Source: Didymella arachidicola (taxonomy: Eukaryota; Ascomycota; Dothideomycetes; Pleosporales; Didymellaceae). From it: a stretch of DNA of 64,000 bases. The stretch covers positions 620,001 through 684,000 of the forward strand of contig CM050002.1 in the NCBI GenBank assembly GCA_016630955.3, written 5' to 3'. Within the stretch, counting starts at the first letter, position 1. Every line of letters begins with the position of its first letter. The position numbers and the translations under genes were made by a program. The notes beneath the pieces were generated by a model. That model ran no database searches. It saw only the letters and a list, made by a program, of their open reading frames with translations, and had not been told where the DNA came from. Shown piece by piece: positions 54,369-64,000 of this stretch.

Positions 54369-54893
54369 ATGCTCACCCGACACATCCTCGCGGCCCGCCC
54401 GCGCGCCCTCCCCAGCCTGCGCACCTGCTCAATCCCCCAATTCACCCAGCGCCGCACCGCCCTCACAGCCGCCGAGCGCGCCGAGCTCACCGACCCCCTC
54501 CAAAACGGCGGCTACATCAACCCGCCCCTCGAAAAGCGCATGAACCGCGACCCCTACGCCGACTGGTGGGACAAGCAAGACCGCCGCAACTACGGGGAGC
54601 CGTGCCACGAGGACCACGACATCCTGGGCGCAATCTCCCTGCACGATTACAACCACTTCACGCCGGGATGGGGGGGTGTTTTGCTGGGGACCTTTGTGGT
54701 TACGGTGCTGGGGCTGTGTGTGGTTGTCAAGCAGGTTTATCCGGATAAGGTCAGTGCGCCGAAGACGTATCCTGGTGGGTTGGAGAAGGAGCTTGGTGGG
54801 AAGGGGGCTGTGTTGGTAAGTTCTTTTCGATGTTGGCGTGTGGGGGGTGGGCTAATTGTGTGCTAGGCGAGGAAGCCGGGGGATGCGTGGTAG
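54369..54893 (+). CDS. NDUFB8: Mitochondrial complex I subunit NDUFB8-like
   Basis: Accessory subunit of NADH:ubiquinone oxidoreductase in the inner membrane. Exons 54369-54815 and 54867-54893 give 157 residues. The second exon has nine codons (ARKPGDAW and the stop). An N-terminal presequence rich in Arg (LTRHILAARPRALPSLRTC) targets mitochondria. The core has DPLQNGGYINPPLEKRMNRD, YADWWDKQDRRNYGEPCHED and DILGAISLHDYNHFTPGWGG. One transmembrane helix follows (LLGTFVVTVLGLCVVV). The pattern fits fungal NDUFB8 (ASHI) proteins. Without the small exon the reading runs on into the intron. Confidence 0.85.
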
Positions 54894-55063
54894 AGTTGGG
54901 TGGGAGGAGTATGTCGAGAGTGATGTTGAGGCTGCTATAGTCGACGAGGACAGCGTTGAGCTCAACCAGCCCGAGAAGGATGAGGGTGACCTATACCATG
55001 TCTGCGCTGTTGAGGCTGGTTTGGTGGTGGAAGAAGTGTGTGTAGATTCTACGAGAGGATTCT

Positions 55064-55966
55064 TCAATGGATGGTTTCATATGTTATTTGCCCTGCTTGG
55101 ATCGTTCTACGGCGTTTTATGTTCTCTTCACTGCCCATGTAGGCTACTGGCAAGTTGCCCGCACTCGACGCTACCTCGTCCTCGGTATGAACATGGAAAC
55201 GACTACAGAACGACTCAAGCTCTCGCTGGACCCATTCTTTGCGCGGAACAGTCAAGTTGCCAGGTGCCCGACCATGAAGCCGAAGATGATGGATAAGATC
55301 GTGCAGGAATGCCGAGGGGAGCTCCCGCTCCTTAGGCCTTGAGTGCTCGAATCCCCACCGCTCCGCAACAACATGGGTGAGCAGCCTGCGAAGTGAGTCA
55401 TCTGTGGAGGGTTCCTGGCACACAATATGGGCGGCGTTGACTGGCACCTCGTTGCTGTCCGCGTGCTTGCGAAGAAACATGTCCAACGTGTGGTTTTGCA
55501 GAGCGCGAACGTCGAACTCCTCCGCGAACAGGTACACGTCGATGATGTCCTGCCAGGACGGCAGCCCGTAATCCGCGAGGGATCCGGTGTTCAGCCATTT
55601 GAAGAACAGGCGGGATGTATCAGCGTCTTCGTTGATGTCGAGTAGAGCCGGCTCGTCTGGCTGGGAGTCGAGCCGCTTTTGGAATTTCTTGGAGTGGTGG
55701 CTGAGAAGGCCGCGGTACACATGAAGGTCTACATCTGGCTCTTCTCCGTTGCCAACACGGATGGTCACCATGCGGTCGAACGCGGTGCTGTAGCCATCAG
55801 TCAGTGGGACTTGAGAGAGCCCTCTGGAACATACGATGGAGGCGCTTGTGCTGGAGCACAGCAAGGGATCTTCAGCTGGGTTGACATCTCGAAGCGAGAC
55901 TGCCGTGAAGTGGCGATTGAAAGGCGGCACAGGTGAGAGCAGAACAAGGAAGGCACGACTACACAC
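55064..55966 (-). CDS. BTB/POZ-domain protein
   Basis: Fungal BTB protein of the type common in Dothideomycetes; BTB domains dimerise and can recruit cullin-3 ligases. The domain reads TIRVGNGEEPDVDLHVYRGL, LLSHHSKKFQKRLDS, then TSRLFFKWLNTGSLADYGL and WQDIIDVYLFAEEFDVRALQ. A C-terminal region specific to the fungal group follows (LRRLLTHVVAERWGFEHSRP). The stop lies at 55064. The in-frame ATG at 55966 gives 300 residues; ATG 55771 (MVTIRVG) would give 235 and begins just at the BTB fold. The extra 65 residues look weakly conserved, so the start is uncertain. The partner and target are unknown. Confidence 0.75.
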   Translation of the reverse strand: MCSRAFLVLLSPVPPFNRHFTAVSLRDVNPAEDPLLCSSTSASIVCSRGLSQVPLTDGYSTAFDRMVTIRVGNGEEPDVDLHVYRGLLSHHSKKFQKRLDSQPDEPALLDINEDADTSRLFFKWLNTGSLADYGLPSWQDIIDVYLFAEEFDVRALQNHTLDMFLRKHADSNEVPVNAAHIVCQEPSTDDSLRRLLTHVVAERWGFEHSRPKERELPSAFLHDLIHHLRLHGRAPGNLTVPRKEWVQRELESFCSRFHVHTEDEVASSAGNLPVAYMGSEENIKRRRTIQAGQITYETIH

Positions 55967-56510
55967 CCAGACGCTAGCGTGACCACCAGAACCACAGTGG
56001 GCAGGAGCAACAACCCAGCACCGACGAGCGTTAGAGTGAAGTGAGCCCTTACAACCAATCGCTGCAATGCTCGACTCTCGAAGGATACTTCGCTACTCCG
56101 AATCTTACATCGTGCAGCAAATCTGTCAAGAACCTGACTTGCGAGATATGTCAGACTGCAGCCGTCGTTGACCGCAGAGGAATGAAGTGAGACAAATCTC
56201 AAAGTACAGTCTCAGCAATGCACACAGTAGGTTATCCATCGTATACCACTCTCGCCGCAGCATTGTGTCAGTGACCGTGCCCATGAGCCAGCATCCCGTC
56301 CCGTAGGACTCCAAATCAACACAGCCGACGAGAGAATTATTCCCTCGCCACCCCGCACACTCACGCGACCAGCCAAGCTCAAGCATTGATAGATATTATT
56401 ATCACCTCCTACCCTCGACAACGCCACGCCAAACATAACAATGCAAAGGTATCTTGATCAAAGCAAGGAAAAAAAGGTGATACTCGAACACAGCCACAGC
56501 CTCAGCTTCC
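55967..56510. other. Intergenic: BTB upstream and Munc13-like downstream flank
   Basis: No conserved frame is seen. Both neighbours are on the minus strand, so the BTB promoter should be here. Confidence 0.45.
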
Positions 56511-59500
56511 CTATCGTCCACGGCCCACACCAAGGCCCGTCATGCGGCCACCGCCCGCGTTCAGGCTCTGGCGTACAATCATCTCTGCGGCCTGCGCGGC
56601 GGCGAGTCGTTCCTGGGGAGCTGTTAGTACGACTAATCAAAGTATTGGGTGATTGAAGCCAACCTTCTGCCTGCTACGGTCCTTCAAGTACCGCTCTGCT
56701 TCGGGTCTCATGCGCAGGATCCTCAGGATCATGTCATCGTTTGGCTCAGCCTGTGCTTCTTTCCTCTTTTCTTCTTTTGCCTTCTTCATCGTGCCCAGAT
56801 TGCGACTCAGCATGATCGTCTTGTGTTTGCGCGTTGGCATGCCGACGAGCCCTGCAGCGCCGCCGAACTGGTGGCCCATGGCGGGCGGTGCGGACTTTCT
56901 GTTGAGCCTGGCTGCTGTCTCTTGCTGCCTGCGGGCGCTTGCACCGGCCATGGCTTCACTTGTACGGATCAAGTCTTCTGTCGACTCGAAGTAGAAGAAG
57001 TTGAGGTTCTGGAGTTCGTGGTATTTCGGCGATTTGAGGACGTCCATGGGGACGCCTTCCACGTTGCCATCTTCGTCAGCGGCGTGGAAGAAGTCAAAGA
57101 GTAGCTTCAGCCATTTGAAGACGATGTCGAGCTCCTGCTGAGTGAGAGGGCGCTGCTGGGAGAGCTTGTCGGATAGTGGCGGGACGAGCAACGATTCTAT
57201 CGTCGCCAGTGCCTCTTTCCATAAACGAGTCATGACCATGATCATTGCCGCATCTGTGAGGGTCTGCTTCATGATGGCGAAGTTCTCGTCGAAGTACCTG
57301 AACAGCGGATCGAGCGCCTGTGTAATGTCTTGCTGAGTGGGACCCTGAACGACCGACTGCGGCCGAGCTGCTCGGAAATAGTTGGTGACAGATGTAACTG
57401 AAATCCCTCGATTGAGCAATGCCTTCAGTGTTCTTCGGGAAAGAGTGTGGCTGATGAAGGACGATAGCTGGCGTGGTCAGCAGATGCAATCAAAAGGGAT
57501 CCAAAACCTACCTTATCCGTGATCTTGCGCGTCATGTCTCGCTCAGTCCTCTTAAGTGTTCTGAACGACTTGCCAAAGTAGAACTGGATATCATCTCGTT
57601 CACCCTCCATGCTCACACGTAGCAATAAACGGCCTTGGGTATCGAGGTCCAGCCAGTACTCACGCGGCATGTAGTCTCTGAAGTGCGATGGGTCCAGCTT
57701 GAGCGAAGTTCGACCCACGCAATCGTGATCGCCGAGAGTGTCCCAATCCCAGATGGTGGCCACAATGTTCAGCGGTCCGTTGGTGGTGATGTCGATCGTC
57801 TCGTCCCAGCGTGGATTGAGGTTGCCGTAGATCACTCGTGTCTTTGCGAGACGCTTCTGGTACTCGTCGCCAAGCACAACATAGGGGTCGCTGAGGCCGT
57901 TCATATCGCAAGCCTTGAGGTCTTCCGCTTCGATGATCTTAATGGTGAAGACGAAGTTGTTGTTGCGAATGCGCTGAGTAGGAGGCGGCGCGTGCTTCTG
58001 AATAACCTCAGCACATGCATCGACGCCAATCTCGCGTTCCAGCTTGTCGAGCTGCTGCATGGCGTATTCGATGTTGTTGAGCTTGACCAGCGACTGAATG
58101 AGTTAGTACAGTATATCATAGGCTGACATTGAACTTGCCTCGGGATAAAAGTTGAACGGCGCAACCGCCTCTTTCTGCGCGTAGAGGTCCTTGGCCATCG
58201 ACGCCCACTGCTGTGTCCGCGTCTGTCGTGCTGCAGCCTCTTGCTCCGGTGTCAAGCGATCCATCTCTCGCGCAAACTTTTGCTCCACAAGATCACAGTA
58301 CCTAGCCAGTGCCAGACCAATCGACTTCGACACGGCGGTCATGAACTTGGCATACTGCAGGTCATCGTCCCAGTTCAGTGCCACTATTTGCTCAATGCTC
58401 TGGTTGAAGGACCGGAAAATATCCACAACCGACACACTGTGTCGTTCGTCGTCAGCGGGGATAGGATTCTGTGACTGGATCTGAAACTGGTCTGCCTTGA
58501 AAGCGTTGTCGACCCAGCCGATGAGGTTGGAGTCGGTCATCTGAATCCATCGCCAGACAAACTCTTGCAACAGGCCCTCGATCTGGAAGGCGAATGGCTG
58601 GTTTGGTAACGCATCGCCGTGTATCCGCCGGATCTCGACCATTTCTTTGTAAAGGTCGAAACCATCTTGCACCGGAATGTCTTCCCCTTTAGAATGAGCC
58701 ACATCCATGATGCGCGCTACAATGTCCCTCGCGTCTGTCGCGTATGCAGGGAACATCTCCTCGACCAAACACATCATGGGGCTAACCCCCATGACCTCGG
58801 GGTTCTTGCGGTATCGCTTCTGGATCTTCTCGCATAGCTTCACTACTGCGCGCCCAAGCTCAATTACATGGTAGAACTCCCAGTCCTCCTTGGTGTCCGG
58901 GATGTTTCTGGCCAACATCTCACCATACACGTCACCTGCCTTGCGTCGAAGCGCTAAACGCAGTTGCTCTGTAAACTGGTTCAGGTCTTCTTCGGGCGCG
59001 TCGAATGTAGGGTCTTCGTAGATGTGGCTGGTGATGATGTACATGATGGGCCCAAGCGGTGGTGCTTTGGTATCGTATACGAACATCATCAACTCGAATA
59101 GCTCTCGTAACAGCGCATCGTGTAGTGACGACAGGATTTGCTGGTTGAGCAGGAAGTCATGTACGGTCCATTTTGAGCGGTCTGATATGACGTCTGGAGG
59201 TGGCATCTGCATCATGCTCATTCTGTTCGACTTCTTGTCTGTCGCTGGTGGCTCCTTGACATAGTTGAATGCGGCATCCAGTGTATCGAGATCTAGCTCT
59301 TTCTCCAGATATTTCTCTCGAACAACGTCCAAATACAAAATGAATCGAGAAGGCAGCGTCAGTCGCCACCGATGTGCAACCTCACTCAGCAGCTCGTGTG
59401 ATTGTTTTGAAAGGAGGCCAATGTACTCGCCTCCCTCATTTTGCTTTGCATCGGCCAAATCGTATGTGAGTGCCTCCTTGACGATGGCCCGATAGTAGCT

Positions 59501-60751
59501 GCGTGGGTCTGCTGGGATGAAGGTATACGATTCGTCGCCATTGGCCAAGTCATCGCGCATGTTGAGGCCATCCATGGCCTGGTCAAGACCGTAAGCTCCA
59601 CTCTCGGATGATTGTGAGCCTTGTCGTGATCCCAAGTCGACTGATGCGTTGTGCGATCTGATCTGCGCCGCTACTGATGAGCCCTTGGCCAAGTCTGGGT
59701 TTGCTTTCATGAGCTCCAGAATCAAGCGTGACAGCTCGGATGTCTCCTGGCTCTTCCACTGCTCGTATGCTTCTTCGCTGTCGAAATCGTCCGAGCTCAG
59801 TGTCTTTCGTGTCATCAGACTCAGATTGGTCTGGTACGTCTTGAGGTCCTGCAGCGCAGCTTTCTCTGTCCAAGTGTCCTTGTATCTGTTGATGTCCGCC
59901 TGGACATCCGAGTAGGACACGGAGAAAATACGTGATACAATCAAGACAAGCGGCATGTCCTTGACCTCGTAGGATCGCTCCACCAAGACTTCGATTGTCG
60001 TGCCGCCTTGCCCGCCGTTGCGCGTGCTGTTAGCGGTCAAGTCCTGGTCGTGCACCAGGAGCTTCTTCTCCATGTTCTGCAGTCGCTGGAGCAATTCTGG
60101 CCTGTCTCGCTGCCAGTCGTGGTCTCTCAGTGTCGAACTGATCAGGCGGATAAAGAGAGCCAGGTGTCGGTCCACCATAAGCTTCCAGCTGTCGTCGCCA
60201 GGCTCCTTGCCTCTCCCCATCTCTTTTGTAGCATTGGAGAAGAACATCAGAACCAGTCCCTCGACCTTCCTATCCTGTTCCATGTTCCTCCTGGCTTGCG
60301 GCTCCTTGAAGGCGTTGAGGAACACAGCGAATGTGCGCTTGATGTTGGGGTCCTTGAACTCGGGCATCTTCTCTGTGCCCATCAGCACCTTTGTCATGCG
60401 CTTCTCGAGCTCTCCCATGAAGCCGTGCGGAAACTTGGTGCTCTTGGACTCGCGGATCGAAGACACTTCGGACATGATGGTCGCGGCGGTGTTGGTGGAG
60501 ATTCGCTGGACGGGCTTCGGGGCGGCGACATGCTGTATGCGCTTCTGCCGGGGCTGCAGCAGGTAGTGGAGGTAGCCGACGCGGAGGGCATAGAGATATG
60601 CATCTTGGGCGGAGACGGGGCGGCGGCTCGCGCGTGACGAGGCGGCTGAGCTGTGTCGCTGGAGACGTTCGCGGGTCTGGACGCTGTTGATGCGGCGGTT
60701 GCTGAAGCGTGTCGAGTCGATGCTCGTGGTGGGGATGTGGCTTATGTCCAT
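56511..60751 (-). CDS. Munc13-like C2/MHD-domain protein (Git1/Unc13-related)
   Basis: Large fungal relative of UNC-13/Munc13. The S. pombe member Git1 acts in glucose/cAMP signalling, and Munc13 proteins prime vesicles. Exons 60751-58139, 58093-57512, 57467-56664 and 56612-56511 give 1366 residues, all in phase 0. The first intron uses GC-AG (GAG|GCAAGT). The N-terminal half contains the DUF810/MUN-like helical region. The C2 domain is at about 900-1020: FVFTIKIIEAEDLKACDMNG, LSDPYVVLGDEYQKRLAKTR and WDETIDITTNGPLNIVATIW, with calcium-binding-type Asp residues. An MHD2-like segment (ALDPLFRYFDENFAIMKQTL) follows. The last exon ends GGGRMTGLGVGRGR. The start is MDISHIPTTSID; an in-frame extension to 61000 runs through a repeat and is less likely. 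Confidence 0.88.
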
Positions 60752-60855
60752 GCTGGCTGGTCGTGTCGAGGGGGAGGACGCCGTGTCGTCGGGCGCATAG
60801 CAAGCTGGCCGTCTGCGTATTCGGGCGTATGGCAGGCGCGAGACGACGAGTGGGG

Positions 60856-60899
60856 TGCTCCTTCTCTGCTCCTTCTCTGCTCCTTCTCTGCTCCTTCTT
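60856..60899. repeat. 11-bp minisatellite, four copies
   Basis: The unit TGCTCCTTCTC occurs three times exactly, with a fourth copy changed at its last base. It lies 105 bp upstream of the Munc13-like start. Confidence 0.95.
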
Positions 60900-61731
60900 T
60901 GCAGCTGCGGGCACGGCGGTCGCTGGTCCTGGACGTCTTCAGCGGCGTGGCCACGCTTCACCTCACCGTCGTGGGCTCGTGGTGCAGAATACGGGCTCAA
61001 GGGTGTGGCGGGAGCTTCGCCGAACGATGCCAGGCTGCGTCACGTCGGGCATAGAAGCTGACAACAATCAACTACCAGGTCATGAAACAGCCTTTAATTA
61101 GCCAACGTCATGGCAATTACACTACGGTGTGGCTCTTCACGAGCGACGTTCCGTGACACGATGGCAGAGACCCGCCAGGAGAGCCGCGCTCCCTGTGCTC
61201 CTTGCAGCGATCGTTGGGCGCCGTCCCCTCCTTGCGCGGTTGTTTACCATTACACCGTTGCATGGTCCCGCACCCACATGCAAGAGCCTTGAGCCGCCGA
61301 CCAGCATCATGACATTGCACGTGCGCCCTGTAGTCCCTGTATTCCAGGCGACCCGTCCGCTGCCGTCTGCTGGACACCTCCAAGGCCAGCCACGCTTCTT
61401 GAAATGCTGCCCTGGAAGTGACGCGCCGGCAAGGCTGAAATGCGGAGGTCGCTGGCGCCGACACGCCTGCCGAGCCCACTCTTCACATGCTCATGAGGCT
61501 GCGTCCTTTCTCAGCATCAACGCTCGACACCGCCGCGCACAGAGCCCGCACAACGCTGACCTGTAGCCATTGGGGTGGAGTCGCAATAGACTTTGCTCAT
61601 CGCACCTGGGGTGGACGCTTGCCTCGGCACCGCGTTTCCGGCCTCCACGGCTCGGTCGCTCTCTTCAAGCCACAGCGAAGGAGCATGTCACTGTACCTGG
61701 CAGGGAGCTGGCACTTTCCCGAGACAACCTC

Positions 61732-61737
61732 TATAAG
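61732..61737 (+). promoter_or_regulatory. TATA-like box before the bHLH gene
   Basis: TATAAG 72 bp upstream of ATG 61804. Motif and spacing only. Confidence 0.3.
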
Positions 61738-61803
61738 ACGACGCGGCCCCTAGTCTGCGCGGTGCACCATCTCGCGGTCACGCATCCAACTCTCGATCCC
61801 AAA

Positions 61804-62172
61804 ATGGGCTCCCAAAGTCCAACCAACGCGAACGACCGCCCGCGACTGACCGAGGCCCAGAAGAAAGAAAACCATATTCGCTCAGAACAGAAGCGTCGCG
61901 AAGCCATACGCGAAGGATTCGACCGTCTGGCATCCATCGTGCCTGGCATGGAGGGGCAAGGTCGCAGCGAAGCAGTCGTGCTGGAGGCTACAATCAAGTA
62001 CATGCGCGAGAAGATCGTGGAGCGCCAGAAGATTACGGCAGATGCGCAGGCACAAGGCATCGACACCTCAGCATGGGCCCTACCGAAGGAGACACTGGAT
62101 GCTTGTAATGCGCAACTGCAGAGAACGCGAGATGAGGAAGCACAGATGAACGGCACCAACGGGAAGAGCTAG
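61804..62172 (+). CDS. bHLH transcription factor, Ino4-like
   Basis: Short basic helix-loop-helix protein of 122 residues in a single exon. The yeast relative Ino4 pairs with Ino2 at phospholipid gene promoters; equivalence here is inference. The basic region and helix 1 are ENHIRSEQKRREAIREGFDR (residues about 22-41), with the E-box-reading His/Glu/Arg pattern (H5, E9, R13) visible as HIRSEQKRR. The loop is SIVPGMEGQGRSEAV and helix 2 is LEATIKYMREKIVERQKITA. The C-terminal third is Gln/Asn-rich without a clear domain. The start is MGSQSPTNAN, the first ATG of the frame after the TATA-like box. Confidence 0.85.
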   Translation: MGSQSPTNANDRPRLTEAQKKENHIRSEQKRREAIREGFDRLASIVPGMEGQGRSEAVVLEATIKYMREKIVERQKITADAQAQGIDTSAWALPKETLDACNAQLQRTRDEEAQMNGTNGKS

Positions 62173-62540
62173 GACTTTGACACCCGAAGAGGAGCATGTC
62201 TGAGGAGCATGTCTGAGGTGGATGTTCCAGTCCAGCGAGTACCTGCGATTGGTCTTCTACTCTTGCACTGCTGCTGGTTGAGACTGGGCGGCTGGGTGTC
62301 ATGAGAGGTCAGGAGTCACCGTAATCATGATTATGATGGAAAACATCTAGAACGCCCAAAGGGCAGGGCCGTGTTGGAATGCTGCACGTCTTTCCATCCT
62401 TCAGCAAGAGAAACACTTCACGCGATCAGTTCGTCGACATTCACCACCCAGTATGGCCCGTGCTATCGATAAGCCTCGCACAAAAAGTATCCCCACGTTC
62501 ACATGCACGCGCGTGCCTCGCACAGCCGCAAACATACAAC
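62173..62540. other. Intergenic region with a short tandem duplication
   Basis: GAGGAGCATGTCT is duplicated in tandem near 62190-62216. The rest is the HPM1 promoter region. Confidence 0.5.
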
Positions 62541-63709
62541 ATGGCTTTCAGCTTCGGGTTCTCAGGCGATGACATAGAGAAGGACCCCAATGATGTCGTG
62601 CCCCAGACACAGTCGACAAGCGCGCCTGGCGCAGACATACCGCCACCCATCCCAGCGAAAGCACATAACCTAGACGAGCTGGTATGTAGCCAATACAACC
62701 ACAACCAAAACCAAGAGCACCCGAAAACAACTTTGCCCTCTGATCCAACCTTCATACCCACCACCACAATCTATCCTCTAACACCCCCCAGCTCGCCACC
62801 CTCCCAGACAAACTCTCCTTCTCCACACTCACACTCACCTCCCCCCTCGGCCACACCGCGCGCCTCCCCCGCCGCGAAATCTTCGACGTCCGCATCCAAC
62901 TCATGGCCGAAGACGACAACTCCCGCGCCAACATCCTCGCCGGCCTCGAAGCCACAGACCTGCAAACAAACGTCTACGAAGGCGGCTACAAGACATGGGA
63001 GTGCAGTCTAGACCTCGCGCGCTTCCTGCTGGACCGCGGACCGCGCCGCGCGCTCGACGATCTGGTCCGCGTGCAGCACGTGGTGGAGCTGGGATGTGGC
63101 AGCGCGGTGCCGAGTCTAGTGCTGTTTCAGTATGCGCTGAGGGAGGGGCTGGGTGTTGTGTTTACGCTTGCGGATTATAACGAGGATGTGCTAAGGTTAG
63201 TCACGCTGCCGAACTTGGTGCTGGCGTGGGCTGCGGCGCTGGGGGACGACGAGTCCGCTGGGTTGTTCCCGGATGGGAATCCGCTGCACGCCGAGGAAGA
63301 GCATGGGGATTTGTATCTTACGCCCGAGGTGCTGCGGGCGTTCAAGGCAAAGCTGGAGAAGGTGGGGGTGGAGGTTAATCTGCTTTCTGGGTCGTGGACG
63401 CCGACGGAGTTGTTTTTGGAACTGGTTCCTAGTGCGCCGGAGCTGGATACGTTTATTCTTGGGTCGGAGACCATTTACTCGCCGGCGTCGTTGGGGGCGT
63501 TTGCGGAGACGATTGTTGCGTTGATGAAGCGGGTGAAGACGGGGAAGGCGGTAGTTGCGGCTAAGAGGGTGTATTTTGGGGTTGGGGGAAGTGTCGATGC
63601 GTTTAGGCAGGAGTGCTCTGAGAGGGGCGCGGTGGCATATGAGATGGAGTTTGAGGGGTTGGAAAGCGGCGGTGTCAGGAGGTGTTTGCTGGAGGTGCAG
63701 ATGTGCTGA
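62541..63709 (+). CDS. HPM1: Protein-histidine N-methyltransferase (Hpm1/METTL18-like)
   Basis: SAM-dependent enzyme that methylates a histidine of ribosomal protein uL3 (Rpl3) in yeast and humans. Exons 62541-62681 and 62792-63709 give 352 residues; yeast Hpm1 is 377. The N-terminus is MAFSFGFSGDDIEKDPNDV, typical of the family, and the junction reads NLDEL then LATLPDKLSF. Before the fold is DLQTNVYEGGYKTWECSLDL, the family signature. SAM motif I is VVELGCGSAVPSLVLF at about 143 and the acidic motif II LADYNEDVLRLVTLPNLVLA. Later come LFLELVPSAPELDTFILGSE, TIYSPASLGAFAETI and AAKRVYFGVGGSV. Confidence 0.92.
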
Positions 63710-63852
63710 GAGTGTGGGTGGAATTGCTTTCAGCATGACGATGATAAGGGGATGCGACTAGGGTATCTACATATTCTATGGCAACGGCCGCATTCAACGA
63801 CTCAAGATAAATGGAACCTATCCAACTGCAATGCTGCTCCGTCCCGGAGCTA

Positions 63853-64000
63853 TCACTTCACCTTCGCAGTTACCATGGGCGCTGGTAGTTCCCTCCGCTC
63901 ATCTTTACCCCGCCCAATCTGATTCCTGTACGTCTCACCCTCGACCCTCAGGCTCTCGCCCCTCGCCGTCCTCAGACGGTCTACGCCGCTATCAATGAGG
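63853..64000 (-). CDS. C-terminal end of an unidentified protein (partial)
   Basis: An open minus-strand frame enters from the right edge and ends at TGA 63853-63855. The 48 visible codons are charged and rich in Arg and Glu (SGVDRLRTARGESLRVEGET, then YRNQIGRGKDERRELPAPMV and the end TAKVK). The low-complexity-free, basic text looks like a real C-terminus. No family is recognised and the gene lies mostly outside the window. Confidence 0.45.
   Translation of the reverse strand, partial: LIDSGVDRLRTARGESLRVEGETYRNQIGRGKDERRELPAPMVTAKVK

Larger units (their letters stand above)
60752..61803. other. Divergent intergenic region, Munc13-like and bHLH genes
   Basis: Holds the 11-bp tandem repeat at 60856 and a TATA-like box at 61732. 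Overlapping frames on both strands have no recognisable domain. Confidence 0.5.

Noticed and set aside
58241..60637. Plus-strand frames up to 209 codons opposite the Munc13-like gene
   Set aside because: Antisense shadows of a conserved exon.
1..64000. Secondary-metabolite cluster around the FAD oxidoreductase
   Set aside because: There is no polyketide synthase, peptide synthetase, terpene cyclase or P450 near it, so a cluster is not supported.

Overview
The window is nuclear DNA of a filamentous ascomycete, most likely a dothideomycete of the Pleosporales type. The evidence is short GT-AG introns of about 45-140 bp, loosely packed genes on both strands, and fungal families such as a HET-domain protein, Zn2Cys6 factor, rhodopsin-domain 7TM protein, GH64 glucanase and Ost5. 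The species assignment is inference from gene content. I found no tRNA, rRNA or CRISPR array.

Region by region. 0-8 kb is core: Ran GTPase (GSP1), the proteasome assembly chaperone Nas2, a DH/PH Rho guanine exchange factor and an SBDS-domain Rtc3-like protein. 8-33.6 kb is looser: a BCS1-like AAA ATPase, a Cys-rich single-pass membrane protein, a decayed Zn2Cys6 transcription factor with about 1.8 kb of decayed sequence behind it, an APH-like kinase, a CBM48 protein, an Msd1/ADIP-type coiled-coil protein, a secreted FAD oxidoreductase, a HET gene broken by one extra base and a GH64 glucanase. 34-37.4 kb is a dense core block: GCN5, OST5 and RAD1, with GCN5 and OST5 diverging from a 249-bp spacer. 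37.4-48.7 kb is an accessory, decaying island. It holds a rhodopsin-domain gene with an in-frame stop, a MITE-like element, an intact Gfo/Idh/MocA oxidoreductase beside a wrecked DAL5-type transporter, BTB and SNF2 remnants in one frame broken by TAA/TAG stops, an unrecognised two-frame locus and a hairpin. 48.7-64 kb returns to core genes: SWR1, the complex I subunit NDUFB8, a BTB protein, a Munc13/Git1-like C2 protein, an Ino4-like bHLH factor and the histidine methyltransferase HPM1. A partial gene runs off the right edge.

Functionally, the core genes concern chromatin and checkpoint control (Gcn5, Swr1, Rad1), nuclear transport, proteasome assembly, N-glycosylation and respiration. They are neighbours and not a pathway. 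The only suggestive functional pair is the oxidoreductase and the adjacent transporter pseudogene. The strongest candidates for something undescribed are the locus at 46.1-47.5 kb and the stop-riddled BTB/SNF2 frame next to it. The splice sites quoted were placed by reading conserved protein frames across GT/GC-AG boundaries and are not backed by transcripts.
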